This document shows, piece by piece, positions 1 to 10,577 of a DNA stretch of 19,809 nt. The position numbers and the translations under genes were made by a program. The DNA lies in assembly GCF_000003855.2 (NCBI RefSeq), contig NW_003101663.1, forward strand, positions 932,363 to 952,171. Reading direction: 5' to 3'. This DNA is from Blastomyces gilchristii SLH14081 (lineage: Eukaryota > Ascomycota > Eurotiomycetes > Onygenales > Ajellomycetaceae). The notes below the pieces were generated by a model. It saw nothing but the letters and a program-made list of their open reading frames with translations, was not told the DNA's origin and made no database searches. Numbering within the stretch: the first letter of the stretch is position 1; every line of letters begins with the position of its first letter.

Positions 1-2407
1 ATAGTCTTTCTGCTTGACAGTTCTTTGTTAAATATGATATTTAAATTCAACTTGAAGTTTAATCATACTCCTAATCATTGATATTTACACTGAGTTTAAT
101 CTCTCTATTTAAAAGAGTTAGAGATAGTTCTTTCTCATTGAATCTTGAAAAGAAGTGAATTAACTCAGTTTTATTCATATCAAATTGAATTTGATTGATA
201 TCTGCTCTAACAAAGATTTTCTTTGCAGCTTCTTCAATTACTTTCAAATTCTCTTTGATAGTTTTTGAGCTGTAGACTAGACTAATATCATTCACATAAC
301 TTGAAGATTGCACTATTCTCATATTTCTATTTTTAAATAGATATGAAGTGTATATTGCAAATAAAATGAGTGAGATTGAAGATCTCTGTGATACTTCTAC
401 TTTTATCTCAGTCTTGTCTTATTTCATTCCATCAAAGAAGAGTTGTATACTTCTTTTAGATATAAAACAGTTAACTCATTTTATTAGAGAAAGTGACAGT
501 TTTAATATCTTCAATGTCTGAATTAACTTTGACTTTGAAACATGATTAAATGCTTCTTTTATATCAATAAAAACTGCAGTTGAGATCAGATTCTCATGCT
601 TTGCTATTTGAATATTATGAATAACTGAGAGAACAGTGTCAATTGCAGAACACTGTTTTCTATCTCTCATTTATTCACTGAATAAAAGAGAATCATCTAT
701 AGAGCTTATAAAAGATAGTTGAGTAGCTATTATCTTTTCTAAAACCTTTTCTAGACAGTTCAATAGAGATATTACTCTATATGACTTAGAAATTGAAGTT
801 TTTCTATTAGGCTTTGTAAGAATCACTTCAGTGGCTTCTCTTCAGCATTCAGAATGATATTCATTTTTCAAGAGATTGAAAAAGAGCTCAAAATATTCAT
901 TCTTTAAGTAGGAATATGTATTCTGAATAATCAAGTGATTAATTGAATCAGGACCTGCAGCAGTTTTAACAGAACTTGAGAAGATAGCTGACTCTAATTC
1001 ATCTTGTGTAAGATCAGACCATTCCTAGTCATTTTCATTAATGTAGTTGAGAAGTGATATATTCTCTTTCTCTGAATCTGAATCTGAATCTGGTGAGTTC
1101 TGAAAGAGAATTCTCATGAAAGCTTGATATTTTTTCTCAAAAGAGTTTGCTGTATATGATTCATTCTGAAACTCATATTCTAAGACTGGAAGTTTTGCTA
1201 CACTTCTTGTTTTAGTATAGTTAAAAGCTTTAAAAACTTCCTTCTCTTATGCTTCTTTAAGAAATTTATTCCAGCAGTCTGTTTTAGCTCTTTTAATATC
1301 TGAAAAATATTCATTTCTGACAGCTTTGAACTCTTCATCAGATATTATATTATTCTTTCAATCTCTTCTAACAGTAGCTAATTCTTTTCTTTTAGATGAG
1401 ATATTCTCATTTTATCAAGGTTTTGAATACTCAGAAGATTTTCTCTTTGAAATATTATCTCTAACACTTGTTAGAATAATAGATGTAATAAGCTTCACTC
1501 TATTCTTAAGCATTTCATTTGAGATATCTTGACCAGAATTTCAATATAGCTCATTCTGTCTTTCAGATTTTAACAGTTTTATGCTTTTTTCAACTGCTTT
1601 TCAATCAGCTTTTTCAAAGTTATACTGATTAGAGAGAAGAGGATTTTCACTCATTTGTTTTTCACTCAGTTCAATATTAAATTGAATAATCTCATGATCT
1701 GATTCTGATGTCTCATTTGAATTAATAAATCAGTTTACAAGTCTTCTTTTTATTAGATTTTATAACATGAAGGTTAGATCTATAATAGACTTCTGTTTCA
1801 TGTCTTTTCTAAAGAATGTTTGTTGATCAGACTTATTAATCAAATCTATTGAATGCTCAAAGATTCATTCAATCAGATTATCAGCTCTCACTGCTCTCTT
1901 GCATTCTGAATTTCATCAGAGATGATGTGCATTGAAGTCTTCTGCAATTATAGAGTTTCTTGATAAAGTTATGTTCAGAAATTCTCTATCAATTGTTCAG
2001 ATATTGTTATATTTCTTCAATGACTTTTCATTATAGATATTTATGAGCTGTATAGTATCAAACTCATTTTCTTTATCTATAATATCACTCATCAGAATAT
2101 CAGGGTCAGACATAATATCAAATCTTAGATTAAATTAATATCTTGATCTCTTTCTTTCATAGATTACTACTCTTAACTTTATCTCAGACTTTTGAGATAA
2201 AAAGCAGTAGTAGCTTGAATGAGAAATAATATATTTTTGCTCAGCATCAAAATTCAGCTCCTGAAGCAGTATAAAATCAACTTTTTATTCAAATGCAATT
2301 TGAAGATAAGAATAAATGCAATTTGAGTTTCTAGTTACATTATTTTAAATAAATGTAATTTTTGAAGAGTTTTTAAACTTTTTTTGTTGTTTTTGTTGTA
2401 TATTCAT
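1..2407 (-). pseudogene. LINE ORF2 remnant, APE endonuclease + reverse transcriptase (copy 1)
   Basis: ORF2 would nick target DNA and reverse-transcribe the element RNA. I place its start at the ATG at 2407, 23 nt after the ORF1 stop; copy 2 has the matching ATG. In one frame from this ATG lie the endonuclease core AEDFNAHH (1922-1945, from residue 155), the RT entry motif AAGPDS (around 945-961, from residue 483) and the RT active site, which reads YVNDI (284-298, residues 704-708) instead of the usual Y-x-D-D. The first catalytic Asp is therefore lost. Open stretches remain at 476-670 and 71-322. Stops are mostly TGA where Trp is expected. Near 71-75 the frame ends, and a WLGVW-like segment (LGV) appears in another frame, which suggests a one-base indel. 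The C-terminal part is outside the window. The protein is not functional as it stands. Confidence 0.88.
1071..1092. repeat. TCTGAA hexanucleotide repeat inside ORF2
   Basis: Three full TCTGAA units and a partial fourth encode an acidic Ser-Asp run on the minus strand. Copy 2 has two fewer codons at the matching place (around 15705-15722). This is the only in-frame length difference I noticed between the ORF2 copies before the RT domain, and it accounts for the two-residue offset of the RT motifs. Confidence 0.7.
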
Positions 2408-2430
2408 ACTAAAAGAGAGTAGAGTAGAAT

Positions 2431-4050
2431 CTAATCACTATTATCAGATAGTAGATTATAACTGTTCTGAAAAGTAGAAATCTTAACTGCTTGCATTATA
2501 TCTAGTTTATTATCAGAGTCATTTCTCAATTCTCTAATCTTAACAGAAGTTTGAGAATTCAAATTCTGTTTACATTTAGCTGGAGAATTGAAGTTTGAAG
2601 ACTTAGATAGTTGAGAGTTTCTTCTTTTTGAGCTTGCAGTTGTGAGTTTACTGACTTGACTATTCTCTTCAGTTCTAGATTTACTCTGAGCTTCATCTTT
2701 TCTTCAGTTCTTTTGAGTTCTTGAAGTAAACATACATTCTTTTGAGCTAGATGCATGTTTTTCTTTACAATTAGAGCATTTAAGCAGAGTGTGTTGACAT
2801 ATTTCATCTCTTTTTGAGCATGTTTCACATTTATGCTCACTAGTTTTGTGATCTCTGGCACAGAATGCACATTTTGAGTCTCTGAAACAGGAGATTGCAA
2901 AGTGTTCATATCTTTGACAGTTTAAACACTGTGTTTGAGCTTTGAGATTCATTCTTGAGTCTTTGTATTCATGAACTCTCATTTTCAAACCTGCTACTCT
3001 TACTTCAGAGATCTTTGACTATTTCATTGTCTTTGTATATACTAGAACAGAGACATTTCTTCTGCTTTGTCTGAACTCAATTGAATTTAGTCATACAGGC
3101 TTCTTTCTCAGTTGAATAGAGTTGTATTCTTCTCATTCATTTTTAAGAAGTAGCATTTCTTCTTCACAGTCAAAAATTTCAACTGAAATATTATGAAGAA
3201 TGAACTTGTTCTACTTTTCATCTCTCTCAGATAGAATTATTGTGTTTAACAAAGATTCTACTGCTGATTTTCAGAGATTCTTATTCTGAATAAGGAATTC
3301 AGCACTGAATTCAGGCATTGTAGTCAGAATAATAAAGTTTTCAAAGAAGAATGACTCAATTGAAGGTATAACTGGTTTTTGAACTTTAATATCAGTTATT
3401 AACTGAGAAAAGAACTGCTGATTGATTTCATTTCTAATTCTGAAAATGAGGTTTGAGTTTAGCTTATTTCTCTGCAATATGTTCTGATTTGAGACTTTGA
3501 GAATAAGTCTTCTATTTCTGGAGATTTGAAGATTTTTCTCTTTTTGCATTTTTTTCTTCACTCTTCTATCACTAGAAGTATGAGCAGTATTCTTCTCAGT
3601 TTTCTCAGAATTTTGAGCAGATTTTGAGATAGCAGATTTAGAGATAGCAGGTTTAGAGACAGCAGATTCAGCTGCTTGAGCATATATTTTCTTCTGATTT
3701 AAAGAAGAAGAAGAAGAAGAAGTAGAAAAGAAGAAAGAGCAAACTGAAGAGTCAGTAATTGTATTAGAAATTTTCAAAGTTTTTTGAACTGTGTTTAAAA
3801 TTCCAAGTTTGAACTTGATCACTTCCTGTAGTTGTCTAGTCTGAGTATGAAGAATTAACAGAACTTCTTCATTCATCTCACTCAGACACTGCTTTCCAAG
3901 AATTTTACTTACTTTTTCAAGTTTCTGTATTTCAAAAACTTGTTATTTCTCTATTTCTTCTTTCTTTCTTCTCTTCAGAATTTCAATCTCAGCAATAGTA
4001 TTTGAGAAAGCATCTTTTTCCACATCAACTGAGTGTACTTTTGAACTCAT
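2431..4050 (-). pseudogene. LINE ORF1 remnant, gag-like with zinc knuckles (copy 1)
   Basis: ORF1 proteins of this type bind element RNA. The start is the ATG at 4050, and the frame runs 540 codons to a TAG at 2431-2433. Copy 2 has exactly the same length. The N-terminal part is charged and Lys/Glu-rich (coiled-coil-like), followed by a Ser tract encoded by a GAA/TTC trinucleotide run (3702-3722) and basic segments. A zinc-knuckle array sits at residues about 375-439 (roughly 2734-2928): a canonical C-x2-C-x4-H-x4-C, then C-x2-C-x3-H-x4-H, then C-x2-C-x3-H-x6-C. Here all the Cys and His are kept. Long open pieces remain at 3271-3876 and 2704-2988. Stops between them are mainly TGA (a Trp codon change) plus one TAA from CAA near 3943. 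It is less decayed than copy 2 in the knuckles. Confidence 0.87.
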
Positions 4051-4065
4051 TGTTCTTACTCAATG

Positions 4066-4187
4066 AAAAGTTGATCAGACTAATTCAATTAAGATATTTA
4101 TTAAACTCTTTTGAATTGAAAAGTTGATCAGACTGTTTCAATTAAGAGGTTTCTAAGTCTGTTTTCAATTGAAAAGTTGATCAGACT
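4066..4187 (-). repeat. Three 53-bp-spaced repeats upstream of ORF1 (copy 1)
   Basis: The 16-mer aaaagttgatcagact occurs at 4066, 4119 and 4172, with exactly 53 bp between starts, in similar surroundings. The last unit ends about 15 bp upstream of the ORF1 ATG in the sense direction. Copy 2 has the same three units at the same spacing, so the repeat belongs to the element. A role in transcription is possible but unproven. Confidence 0.8.
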
Positions 4188-4943
4188 ATTTCAAAAGAAG
4201 AATAGCAGACTTTTGTGTATAAAACACCTGATTTTTTTCACACTAGTTCAGTAACTAGATTAGATTTTTAAAGAGAATCTAATAAACTAAAATTGATTTT
4301 TAAGATAAATCAATAAAATCTTTACAATCTCTTTCTTGAGATACAGTGAGGAAAAGTGTGATATCAATTAATAGTAAATCAGATGATATGACAGTTTTTG
4401 AGAGAAAAACTGACAAAAAATAAATCAATTTTTTGCAGAGAAATTGATTAAAACTATTCAATTTTATTCTAAATTATTCAATTCTTCTCACACAACAAGT
4501 GTGCAACTCAAATCAGTTAATAAAGAGTGTAAAAAAGAATTAAGTATTAATAAAAGCTCTTCAGCCACTGAAAAAGTAATTCTTACTTAAAAGAATATGA
4601 AATTATGACAGAAAATAACTCTGTTTTTAATTCTTTGTAAGAATATTGTATAAAACTCAGAGAAAAACATCTTACTTTTTCAAGAGAAGTAAAAAACTAT
4701 TTCTAAGATCTTTTTTTTTTTTTGTATTAACTGCTGCAGAAGAATGAGATAGAAACTGCTAAGATATGCACTACTATATACTCTCTATCAAGACTTTCCC
4801 TCTTCAGAGTCTTGATATTATAGAGAATATAAGTCTGTTTCTATATGATAATGTAAATATTATCAGCAGGATGTAGAGGAACTGGTTATTTATATCTTAA
4901 AATAGAAGACTTTGTCAATGATTATATCAATATAGAGTTAATT

Positions 4944-5008
4944 CTCAAATTCAATAGAAATCTAGTGTTGCTGTTCTCAATCCCTTGCAGAATCTATTGA
5001 ATATTGAG
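4944..5008. repeat. Inverted repeat in LINE 5' UTR
   Basis: The left arm ctcaaattcaataga (4944-4958) pairs with tctattgaatattgag (4993-5008) with one bulged base and a 34-nt loop. A further pair, aaatctagt / actagattt, lies just inside and outside the arms. Copy 2 keeps both arms (around 11787-11860), with some substitutions. Confidence 0.55.
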
Positions 5009-5578
5009 ATATTAAAACTAGATTTAATATATTTCACTGTGCAGGGATCAAAGGCTCAGTCAGATCTTGAAGTATACTGATTTTATAGTTGTTGGTGTGC
5101 TGTTGACTCGTTGTTCATTGATTATGTGCTTGATATTATCGCTGAGGTATCTTTTTGTATTTTTCTGCCGGGGATGGGCCAGATTGGGAAGGGCGGTACG
5201 AGGGTGGGACTTGGCGTTGGTGTTTTGGAACATCAAAGATGGACAGGGTTTTCGCGGAGGTCGCTCCTCAGATATCTTCACAACTACAGATCGGGGATCT
5301 TCCAAAATTGAGAAGATTGGTGCATACGGCTAGGTCTCTTCACCTTACAATTTGTATGGCAATTTGGCCCGGGGTTGTGGTGTGGTAGGGGAGAATGGGG
5401 GATAATCCCACGCAGGAGTTCCGAACGACGTCTGGTTCATGTTTGGCTGGATAACTCCACCACCACACGGGGTATGCGGTCAGCGATGGGGTCAGAATGC
5501 TCGTATGATCGAGGGCTTTTCGATGGATCTATCGGCGGGTTCTTATTCGAAAAATCGAGCGAGTTCGTGGTGGAGCGG

Positions 5579-6000
5579 TTTGTAAGACTCTAAGTTCTTG
5601 ACTCTGAAGAAACTGATGACTCTTATTCATTACTTATGAATTACTGTGAGAGTTACAGATCTGCAGAGAGCAGATCACTGATCAGCTCTGTAAGAGTCAG
5701 AATAACAGAGAATAGATTTATCAGAAAAAGATGATAAAATATAGAGAGATTCATATCTGACTGCTGAGTAGAAAGAGAGAGCTTTATAAGCTTCTGTAAA
5801 CAGAGTGTATAACAGAGAGATTAAGAAAAAGAAACTCTACTTCATCTATTCTAAACTAGAACATTTTCATACAAACTGTTCAGACAAACTAAAATAGAAA
5901 TTTAAGAAGTCATAGACAGAGTCAGTAACAGTCTTCTTAAGAGTCTTAAAGCTGACATCTGAATCTGTTGCTTCTCTGATAAAAATACTTACTTATAAGA
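5579..6000 (+). pseudogene. Gypsy gag C-terminal remnant with decayed zinc knuckle (copy A)
   Basis: In the same frame as pol, residues at 5838-5879 read YFIYSKLEHFHTNC. This has the spacing of a retroviral-type C-x2-C-x4-H-x4-C knuckle, but the first two Cys have become Tyr (TGY to TAY) and the Gly before His is Glu; the His and last Cys remain. A basic run precedes it. Upstream, from 5579, about 250 bp probably continue gag but I cannot recognise it. The gag N-terminus is missing because the LINE joins here. The gag/pol boundary given is approximate, since gypsy elements of this kind often encode one polyprotein. Confidence 0.6.
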
Positions 6001-9000
6001 AGAGACTGTGCTGTGATACTGCTGCTCTGTAAGTATGAAAAGTATTGATAAACTCAGAATCTCAGATCACTGTGATGTCTCTAAAGCTCACAGAGTGAAT
6101 GAGCTGAAAGATGAAAACTGAAAATCTGCTCTTATAATAAGCAGAATACAAGAACTCAGATCTGAGAGCTGAGAGACTTATAAGAGCTATCTTTGAATTA
6201 CAAGATCTCTCTGAAACCTGAAGAAGATTTGTAGAAACTGTGATTATTGTGAACATCACAGATAATATGTACTTAGAACTTATATAACTTCAAAGACACA
6301 ATCTGCACATAGCTGTTCATAAGTCAGGTTTATACTTTCAATCAGTGTTAACAGACTCACTTATAAAGATAGAATCAGTTAATGCTATAGAGTTAATTAG
6401 AGAAGATAAGCTTATCTATATAATAACTTTATAAGTGTCTGAGAATCTCACAGTCATGAAAACTGAGCTTCAGATATCAGAGAAATATCAAGATCTTACA
6501 GAGATATTCAGCTCAGTAAAGATAGCTGAGCTTTCTTCTCATTGTAAGAAGAATCTGATAATAGATTTGATAGAAGAACAGAAACTCTTCTAAGAATCAA
6601 TCTATAAGCTCTCTCATTATGAGACAGAGGTCTTATAGATCTATATAAAGAAGAATCTGAAGAATAACTTTATCTAATCTTCACAGATCTTTACAGAAGT
6701 CTCTGTGATATTTATAAAGAAGAAGAATAAAGATCTCAGATTATATATAGACTATTATAATCTGAACTTCAAGATAATAAAGAGCTGCTACTCTCTGTCT
6801 CTGATTAAGAATGTAATTAATCATCTCACAGAAGCTGTTATATTCATATAACTGAATATAATTAATATATATACACAGCTACAAATACAGTCTGAGAATG
6901 AATAAAAGACTGTCTTTAGAACTGCACTGAAATTATTTGAATATCTAGTGATGTCTTTTAATCTAGCTAATATCTCTGTAGCATTTCAGTCTTTTATCAA
7001 TAAAATACTTTATATATATCTGAATGTCTTTATAATAATATATCTGAATGATGTGATGATATACTTCACAAAGAAGAAAGAACACACTGAGCATGTATAA
7101 AGTGTGTTAAAGATTTTAAATGAGACAGAACTGTATATTAAGTTTATAAAGTGTAACTTCAGTACTCACTGAATTAATTTTCTAGAATATATAATTATCA
7201 CAGATAATATTCAGATGAAACCTTTATAAATTGAGACTATTCTATTATAACTGAAGTTAACTAGTATTTATAAGATTCAGATCTTTCTGAGCTTTGTGAA
7301 TTTCTATAGATGATTTATCTTTATATTTATAAGAATCTTCTTAGCTCTTACAGACATGCTGAAGAATGAAAATAAGAAGAAGTTATTCTATAAATAAAGA
7401 ATGAAAAGATTATTGAGAAGAGAGAACTGTGAGAACTTTCTTATCTCAGAAGCTTACAGAGTCTTTATAAGATTGAAACAGATATTTATAGACACAGTAA
7501 TACTGTTTCACTTTAATTTCTTACTCTTAATCAGATTAAAGACAGATGTCTTCTTCTTTACAATTTCAGAAATAGTCTTATAATTATAGTTAAATGAGAA
7601 CTGAGTTTCAGTGATCTTTTTCTCATGAAAGATGCAACTCACAGAGATTAACTATAATATTTATAATTAGAAGCTTCTTATAATAGTGAAATTCTTTCAT
7701 TACTGATATCACTACTTTGAGAGTCTTATAACAGTAATTACTGTTAGAACTGATTATAACAGCTTATAACAGTTTACTTCAATTAAGAAACTCTCACAGT
7801 GACAGATTTACTGAGCTCAGAGACTGAGTAAGTTCTGATTCAAGATAGAATATATTAAGAGAACTAAGAACTCAGTGAATGAATTCTCTCACAGATCAGA
7901 CTATATTAAGAAGATCAGAGTAACAGATATAGAGAAGCTAGAGAAGACAGAAAAGCTTTACAGAATGCTTAAACTGAGTATTATAAAAAGATTGACTGAA
8001 GAGTCTCTCAATCTCTTATAAGAGAAGAAAGAAGAGAGAGAGAAGAAGTCTGTATAACTACTCTCTATAATACTAAGAGTTAACACTCTGAGAATCTTTA
8101 TAAGAATTCTTGAAGAGAGTATCTATAATCTGAAGAATTTGCAGGCTTTGAGAAGTACTGCAGAAGATCTGATGTAAGAAGAAACAGAGTATAAGTCTTT
8201 GTAAGATCTTCTATTCAGATTGTCTGAACTGTAACTGAAGAATAAATATACTTAGTATATTTGAAAACTGCTTACAGCAGAGATCAACTCTGCAGAAATA
8301 AAGAATTAAAGAGACTTAAATAATCTCTTATAAAGAGAGAGTCAGATTTATATATCTATGAATAAGTTTTTATATATAGAACTTATCAAAAGATATCATG
8401 ACTCTTCTCTAGTAAGTCATTTTACAGACACTAGAACTCATGAGTTACTTATAAGAAAATACTTCTGACTGAAGATGTGAGAACTTGTGAAGAAGATAGT
8501 GAATTCTTATACTATTTATCAGAATTTATGAGTAGTGCAGTTCAGATCATATAAAAAACTTACTTCTCTACTCATCTCATAGAAACCTTGAAAACAGCTA
8601 GAAATGAATACTCTTGTGAGTCTCTCTGAAAGCAAGAATATATATGATGTCTGCTTTAACAGTGTGCTGATAATAGTGAATTACTTTATCAAGATAACAC
8701 ACTTTATACTCATCTGTAAGAACTTGAAGTTAAAGAATTTAACTTATATCTTTATCTGTGATATGATTCAGTTGCATGAGTTATCTGTGAATATTATCTC
8801 AGATAGAAGATTAATCTTCATAGAAGAGTTCTGATCTGATCTGATAACTATACAGAAGATCTCATGAGATCTAAGCATGACTTTTCATTAATAGACAGAT
8901 AATCAGATAGAATATCTGATAAGTATATTAAAACAGTATCTGCAGTGCTTTTATCAATTACAATCAGAATAACTGAATATATTAATTATCACTCACAGAG

Positions 9001-9664
9001 TTCATATATAACAACTCAAAGTATGTCAGTACAGATAAAACCCTCTTTAAAATACTCATTAAGACTTATTCACAGATGATCTTGATGAATCTGTAAGAGT
9101 ATACTATAGAGTGTAATAATGCTTATGAACAGACTGAGAGAATTCAGAAGATCTGAGAGAAAGTCTGTAAATTCTTGAGAAAGACTTAAGAGTATCAGAA
9201 GAGATACTATAACTTCAAGCATATTATAAAGAGTTTTAAGAAAGATGATAGAGTCTGACTAAGTCTAGAAAATATCATTATATAGAGATCTAGTAAGAAG
9301 CTGAATCTCTTACAGACAGAGTCTTACAAGATTATGAAGAAAGTTAACTCATAATTTTATAAATTGAAACTGTCATCTAAGTTACAGATATATAATATTT
9401 TTTATATCTCTTTACTTTATAAATATAAGAAATTCTCAGAAGAGTACTCTATGACTTATTACTCTGTCTACAAAGTACTAGAGAGTGAAAGAGAATATCA
9501 GATTAAAGAAATTATTAACTTAGAGAAGTAAGATTATAAGCTCTGATTCAAGATTCAGTGATAAGAGTATTCTGATAAGATGAATAAGTTCACTTAAAAA
9601 TCATCTGAGCAGATAAGATATCTACAGAAGCTGAGATATGACTTTTATACTATAAATTCTGATA
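6001..9664 (+). pseudogene. Gypsy pol remnant: RT, RNase H, integrase, chromodomain (copy A)
   Basis: RT begins near 6480. KKNKDLR (6720-6740) precedes the DY-x2-LN motif; motif A reads LNI, with Asn at 6855-6857 in place of catalytic Asp; MSFNLAN (6951-) and the active site YLND (7041-7052) follow, again with one Asp changed to Asn. RNase H spans about 7530-7920 (TDV start, FFS-x-KM, HYWYHY, TDYNSL). Integrase runs from about 8350: an HHCC region with RYHD (8389-8400) but the two Cys changed to Tyr, the first catalytic Asp lost (MNT, Asn at 8607-8609), the second kept in SDRR (Asp 8802-8804), and the Glu kept in TDNQIE. An extra T in the run 8949-8952 shifts the frame by one against copy B. 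A chromodomain-like segment starts at EYQIKEIIN (9493-). The protease between gag and RT is too decayed to place. There are many stops, mostly TGA. Confidence 0.85.
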
Positions 9665-9997
9665 AGCTCATCTATAATACAGCTGAAACTAGAACATGGC
9701 TATTTCAAATCTTATATACAAAGATTTGATGATAGATTTGTCTCAATAGAATGCTCATTCTGCAATGCAAATGAGAATTCTGAGCATATTGTAATACACT
9801 GTGCATTATACAATAGTCTCAGAGTCAGATTGAAAGAGAAGTATGATCTAAATCAATTAAATATGAGATTCTTATTCTCAACTGAGACAGGAATTAAATA
9901 CTTAATAGACTTTCTATCAGAAACTCAAGCAGCTACAAGAAAATGGTTAAATTCAGAATTATCTAAATATGAAGAGAAGAAAATCAATCAGATATAG
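9665..9997 (+). pseudogene. LINE ORF2 C-terminal fragment with CCHC motif
   Basis: This is an open frame of 110 codons ending at TAG (9995-9997), with no in-frame stop and no ATG at the junction. It contains HGYFKSY followed by C-x2-C-x7-H-x4-C (CSFCNANENSEHIVIHC, around 9746-9796), the zinc-knuckle-like motif found at the C-terminus of many Tad1/I/jockey-type ORF2 proteins. The tail is Lys/Glu-rich. It lacks the endonuclease, RT and any start signal, so it is a fragment and not a gene. It is much less decayed than the rest, which suggests a younger insertion or escape from mutation. Confidence 0.75.
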
Positions 9998-10357
9998 TCT
10001 GTTAAAACAGCTATACACTAGCTTTTAATAATTTGTTTTGTTACAGTCTCTCTTTACTTTATCTTTTTCTTTCAATTCCTTTCTATCTATCTATTTAATG
10101 TGTCTATCTTTAAGACTGTGTTCTTTTTCTCTTTTCCTTTGTCATGATATTATCAAATGATTTCAAAGTATCAGAAGATGTTAAAACACTGCAATTTGTA
10201 AACAGTTTTTATATTCTGGGCTGGAATTTTCTGATTTTGCATATCTGAAATTGATGAATGTATAATAGTTAACTTTACAGATATAGGAAAAACCCTGAGA
10301 ACTAAAAGTTCTAAGGTAGATGTCATAGTCTCTGACTGCATACATCTATAATTGAAG

Positions 10358-10375
10358 AATAATAATAATAATAAT
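10358..10375 (+). repeat. (AAT)6 tail of LINE fragment
   Basis: Six AAT units end the LINE 3' UTR. A short tandem tail in place of poly(A) occurs in some LINE clades and marks the 3' terminus of the insertion. I saw no clear target-site duplication across 9665 and 10376. Confidence 0.7.
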
Positions 10376-10577
10376 GATTCACTATTCTGCAGACACTCTA
10401 GATCTCAATCACTCTAGTACTGATTTAACTTAAAGTACTCAGAGAGCTGTTAACTCTAAGATCAGTGAGAATTAGCATCTGAGAATCTCTTAGATGAACA
10501 TCTTAAGCTTGACAATGAGACTCTCAGTACTGTTTTATAACTTAACAGTGAAAGCTGTGATTAAGATAGCTCTTACA

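Larger units (their letters stand above)
1..5578 (-). mobile_element. LINE (Tad1-like non-LTR retrotransposon), copy 1, 3' end outside window
   Basis: This is a non-LTR retrotransposon read on the minus strand: a 5' UTR of about 1.5 kb (4051-5578), ORF1 (2431-4050) and ORF2 (from 2407 to the left edge). The order zinc-knuckle ORF1, then APE endonuclease, then reverse transcriptase is that of Tad1-type fungal LINEs, which move by target-primed reverse transcription. The 5' end is set by comparison with copy 2: homology stops at the shared 'gtggtggagcg' near 5578 and 11081. The flank beyond 5578 is gypsy gag sequence, so this LINE appears to have inserted into gypsy copy A. Coding parts are AT-rich with many TGA stops, while the last 480 bp of the 5' UTR keep a high GC and CpG content. 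The element is dead, with both ORFs broken. Assignment as a LINE is firm; Tad1 clade membership is from the look of the motifs. Confidence 0.9.
4051..5578 (-). promoter_or_regulatory. LINE 5' UTR / presumed internal promoter region (copy 1)
   Basis: This stretch upstream of ORF1 has no coding frame that I trust. Next to ORF1 it carries three 53-bp repeats, then an AT-rich section with a 14-T run near 4711 and a stem-loop at 4944-5008. It ends in a GC-rich block (about 5096-5578) with many CpG sites. LINEs of this type carry an internal promoter in the 5' UTR, so promoter function is inferred from position. Short open frames in the GC-rich block (5067-5593, both strands) have no recognisable product, and their counterparts are broken in copy 2, so I treat them as chance frames. 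Confidence 0.65.
5579..9664 (+). mobile_element. Ty3/gypsy retrotransposon (chromodomain type), copy A, incomplete
   Basis: Domain order is gag zinc knuckle, (protease), RT, RNase H, integrase, chromodomain-like tail. RT before integrase is the Ty3/gypsy order. Gag through integrase lies in a single forward frame, broken by many stops and one frameshift. No LTR is visible: the left side is cut by LINE copy 1, and the right side stops where a LINE 3' end begins (9665). Copy B on the other strand matches from about 8190 to 9664. The element cannot encode active protein. Confidence 0.88.
9665..10375 (+). mobile_element. 5'-truncated LINE 3' end inside or against gypsy A
   Basis: Gypsy homology ends at the shared 'aaattctgataag' (9653-9666), and a LINE ORF2 C-terminus takes over at once, followed by about 360 bp of 3' UTR and an (AAT)6 tail. 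That is the structure of a typical 5'-truncated LINE insertion. It is less mutated than its neighbours: a 110-codon frame is open and a TGG codon survives. The 3' end of the same family is not present in copies 1 or 2 within the window, so same-family membership is likely but not shown. Gypsy A does not visibly resume after the tail. Confidence 0.75.

Noticed and set aside
1326..1532. Plus-strand 68-codon open frame
   Set aside because: It lies antisense to LINE ORF2 and has no motif, so it is a shadow frame.
2559..2909. Minus-strand 116-codon open frame
   Set aside because: It overlaps the zinc-knuckle frame of ORF1 in a different phase. The ORF1 frame is supported by both copies and by the knuckle spacing.
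5060..5593. Several overlapping open frames on both strands in the GC-rich block
   Set aside because: They overlap one another, have no family motif and are broken in the homologous stretch of LINE copy 2. They follow from high GC content in a noncoding 5' UTR.
6062..6259. Minus-strand open frame in gypsy A
   Set aside because: It is antisense to the gag-pol frame and has no recognisable content.
10376..10390. Similarity of gattcactattctg (inverted) to the gypsy B continuation cagaatagcataatc
   Set aside because: The match is about 12 bases, in the wrong orientation, and does not extend. It is likely chance in this low-complexity composition.
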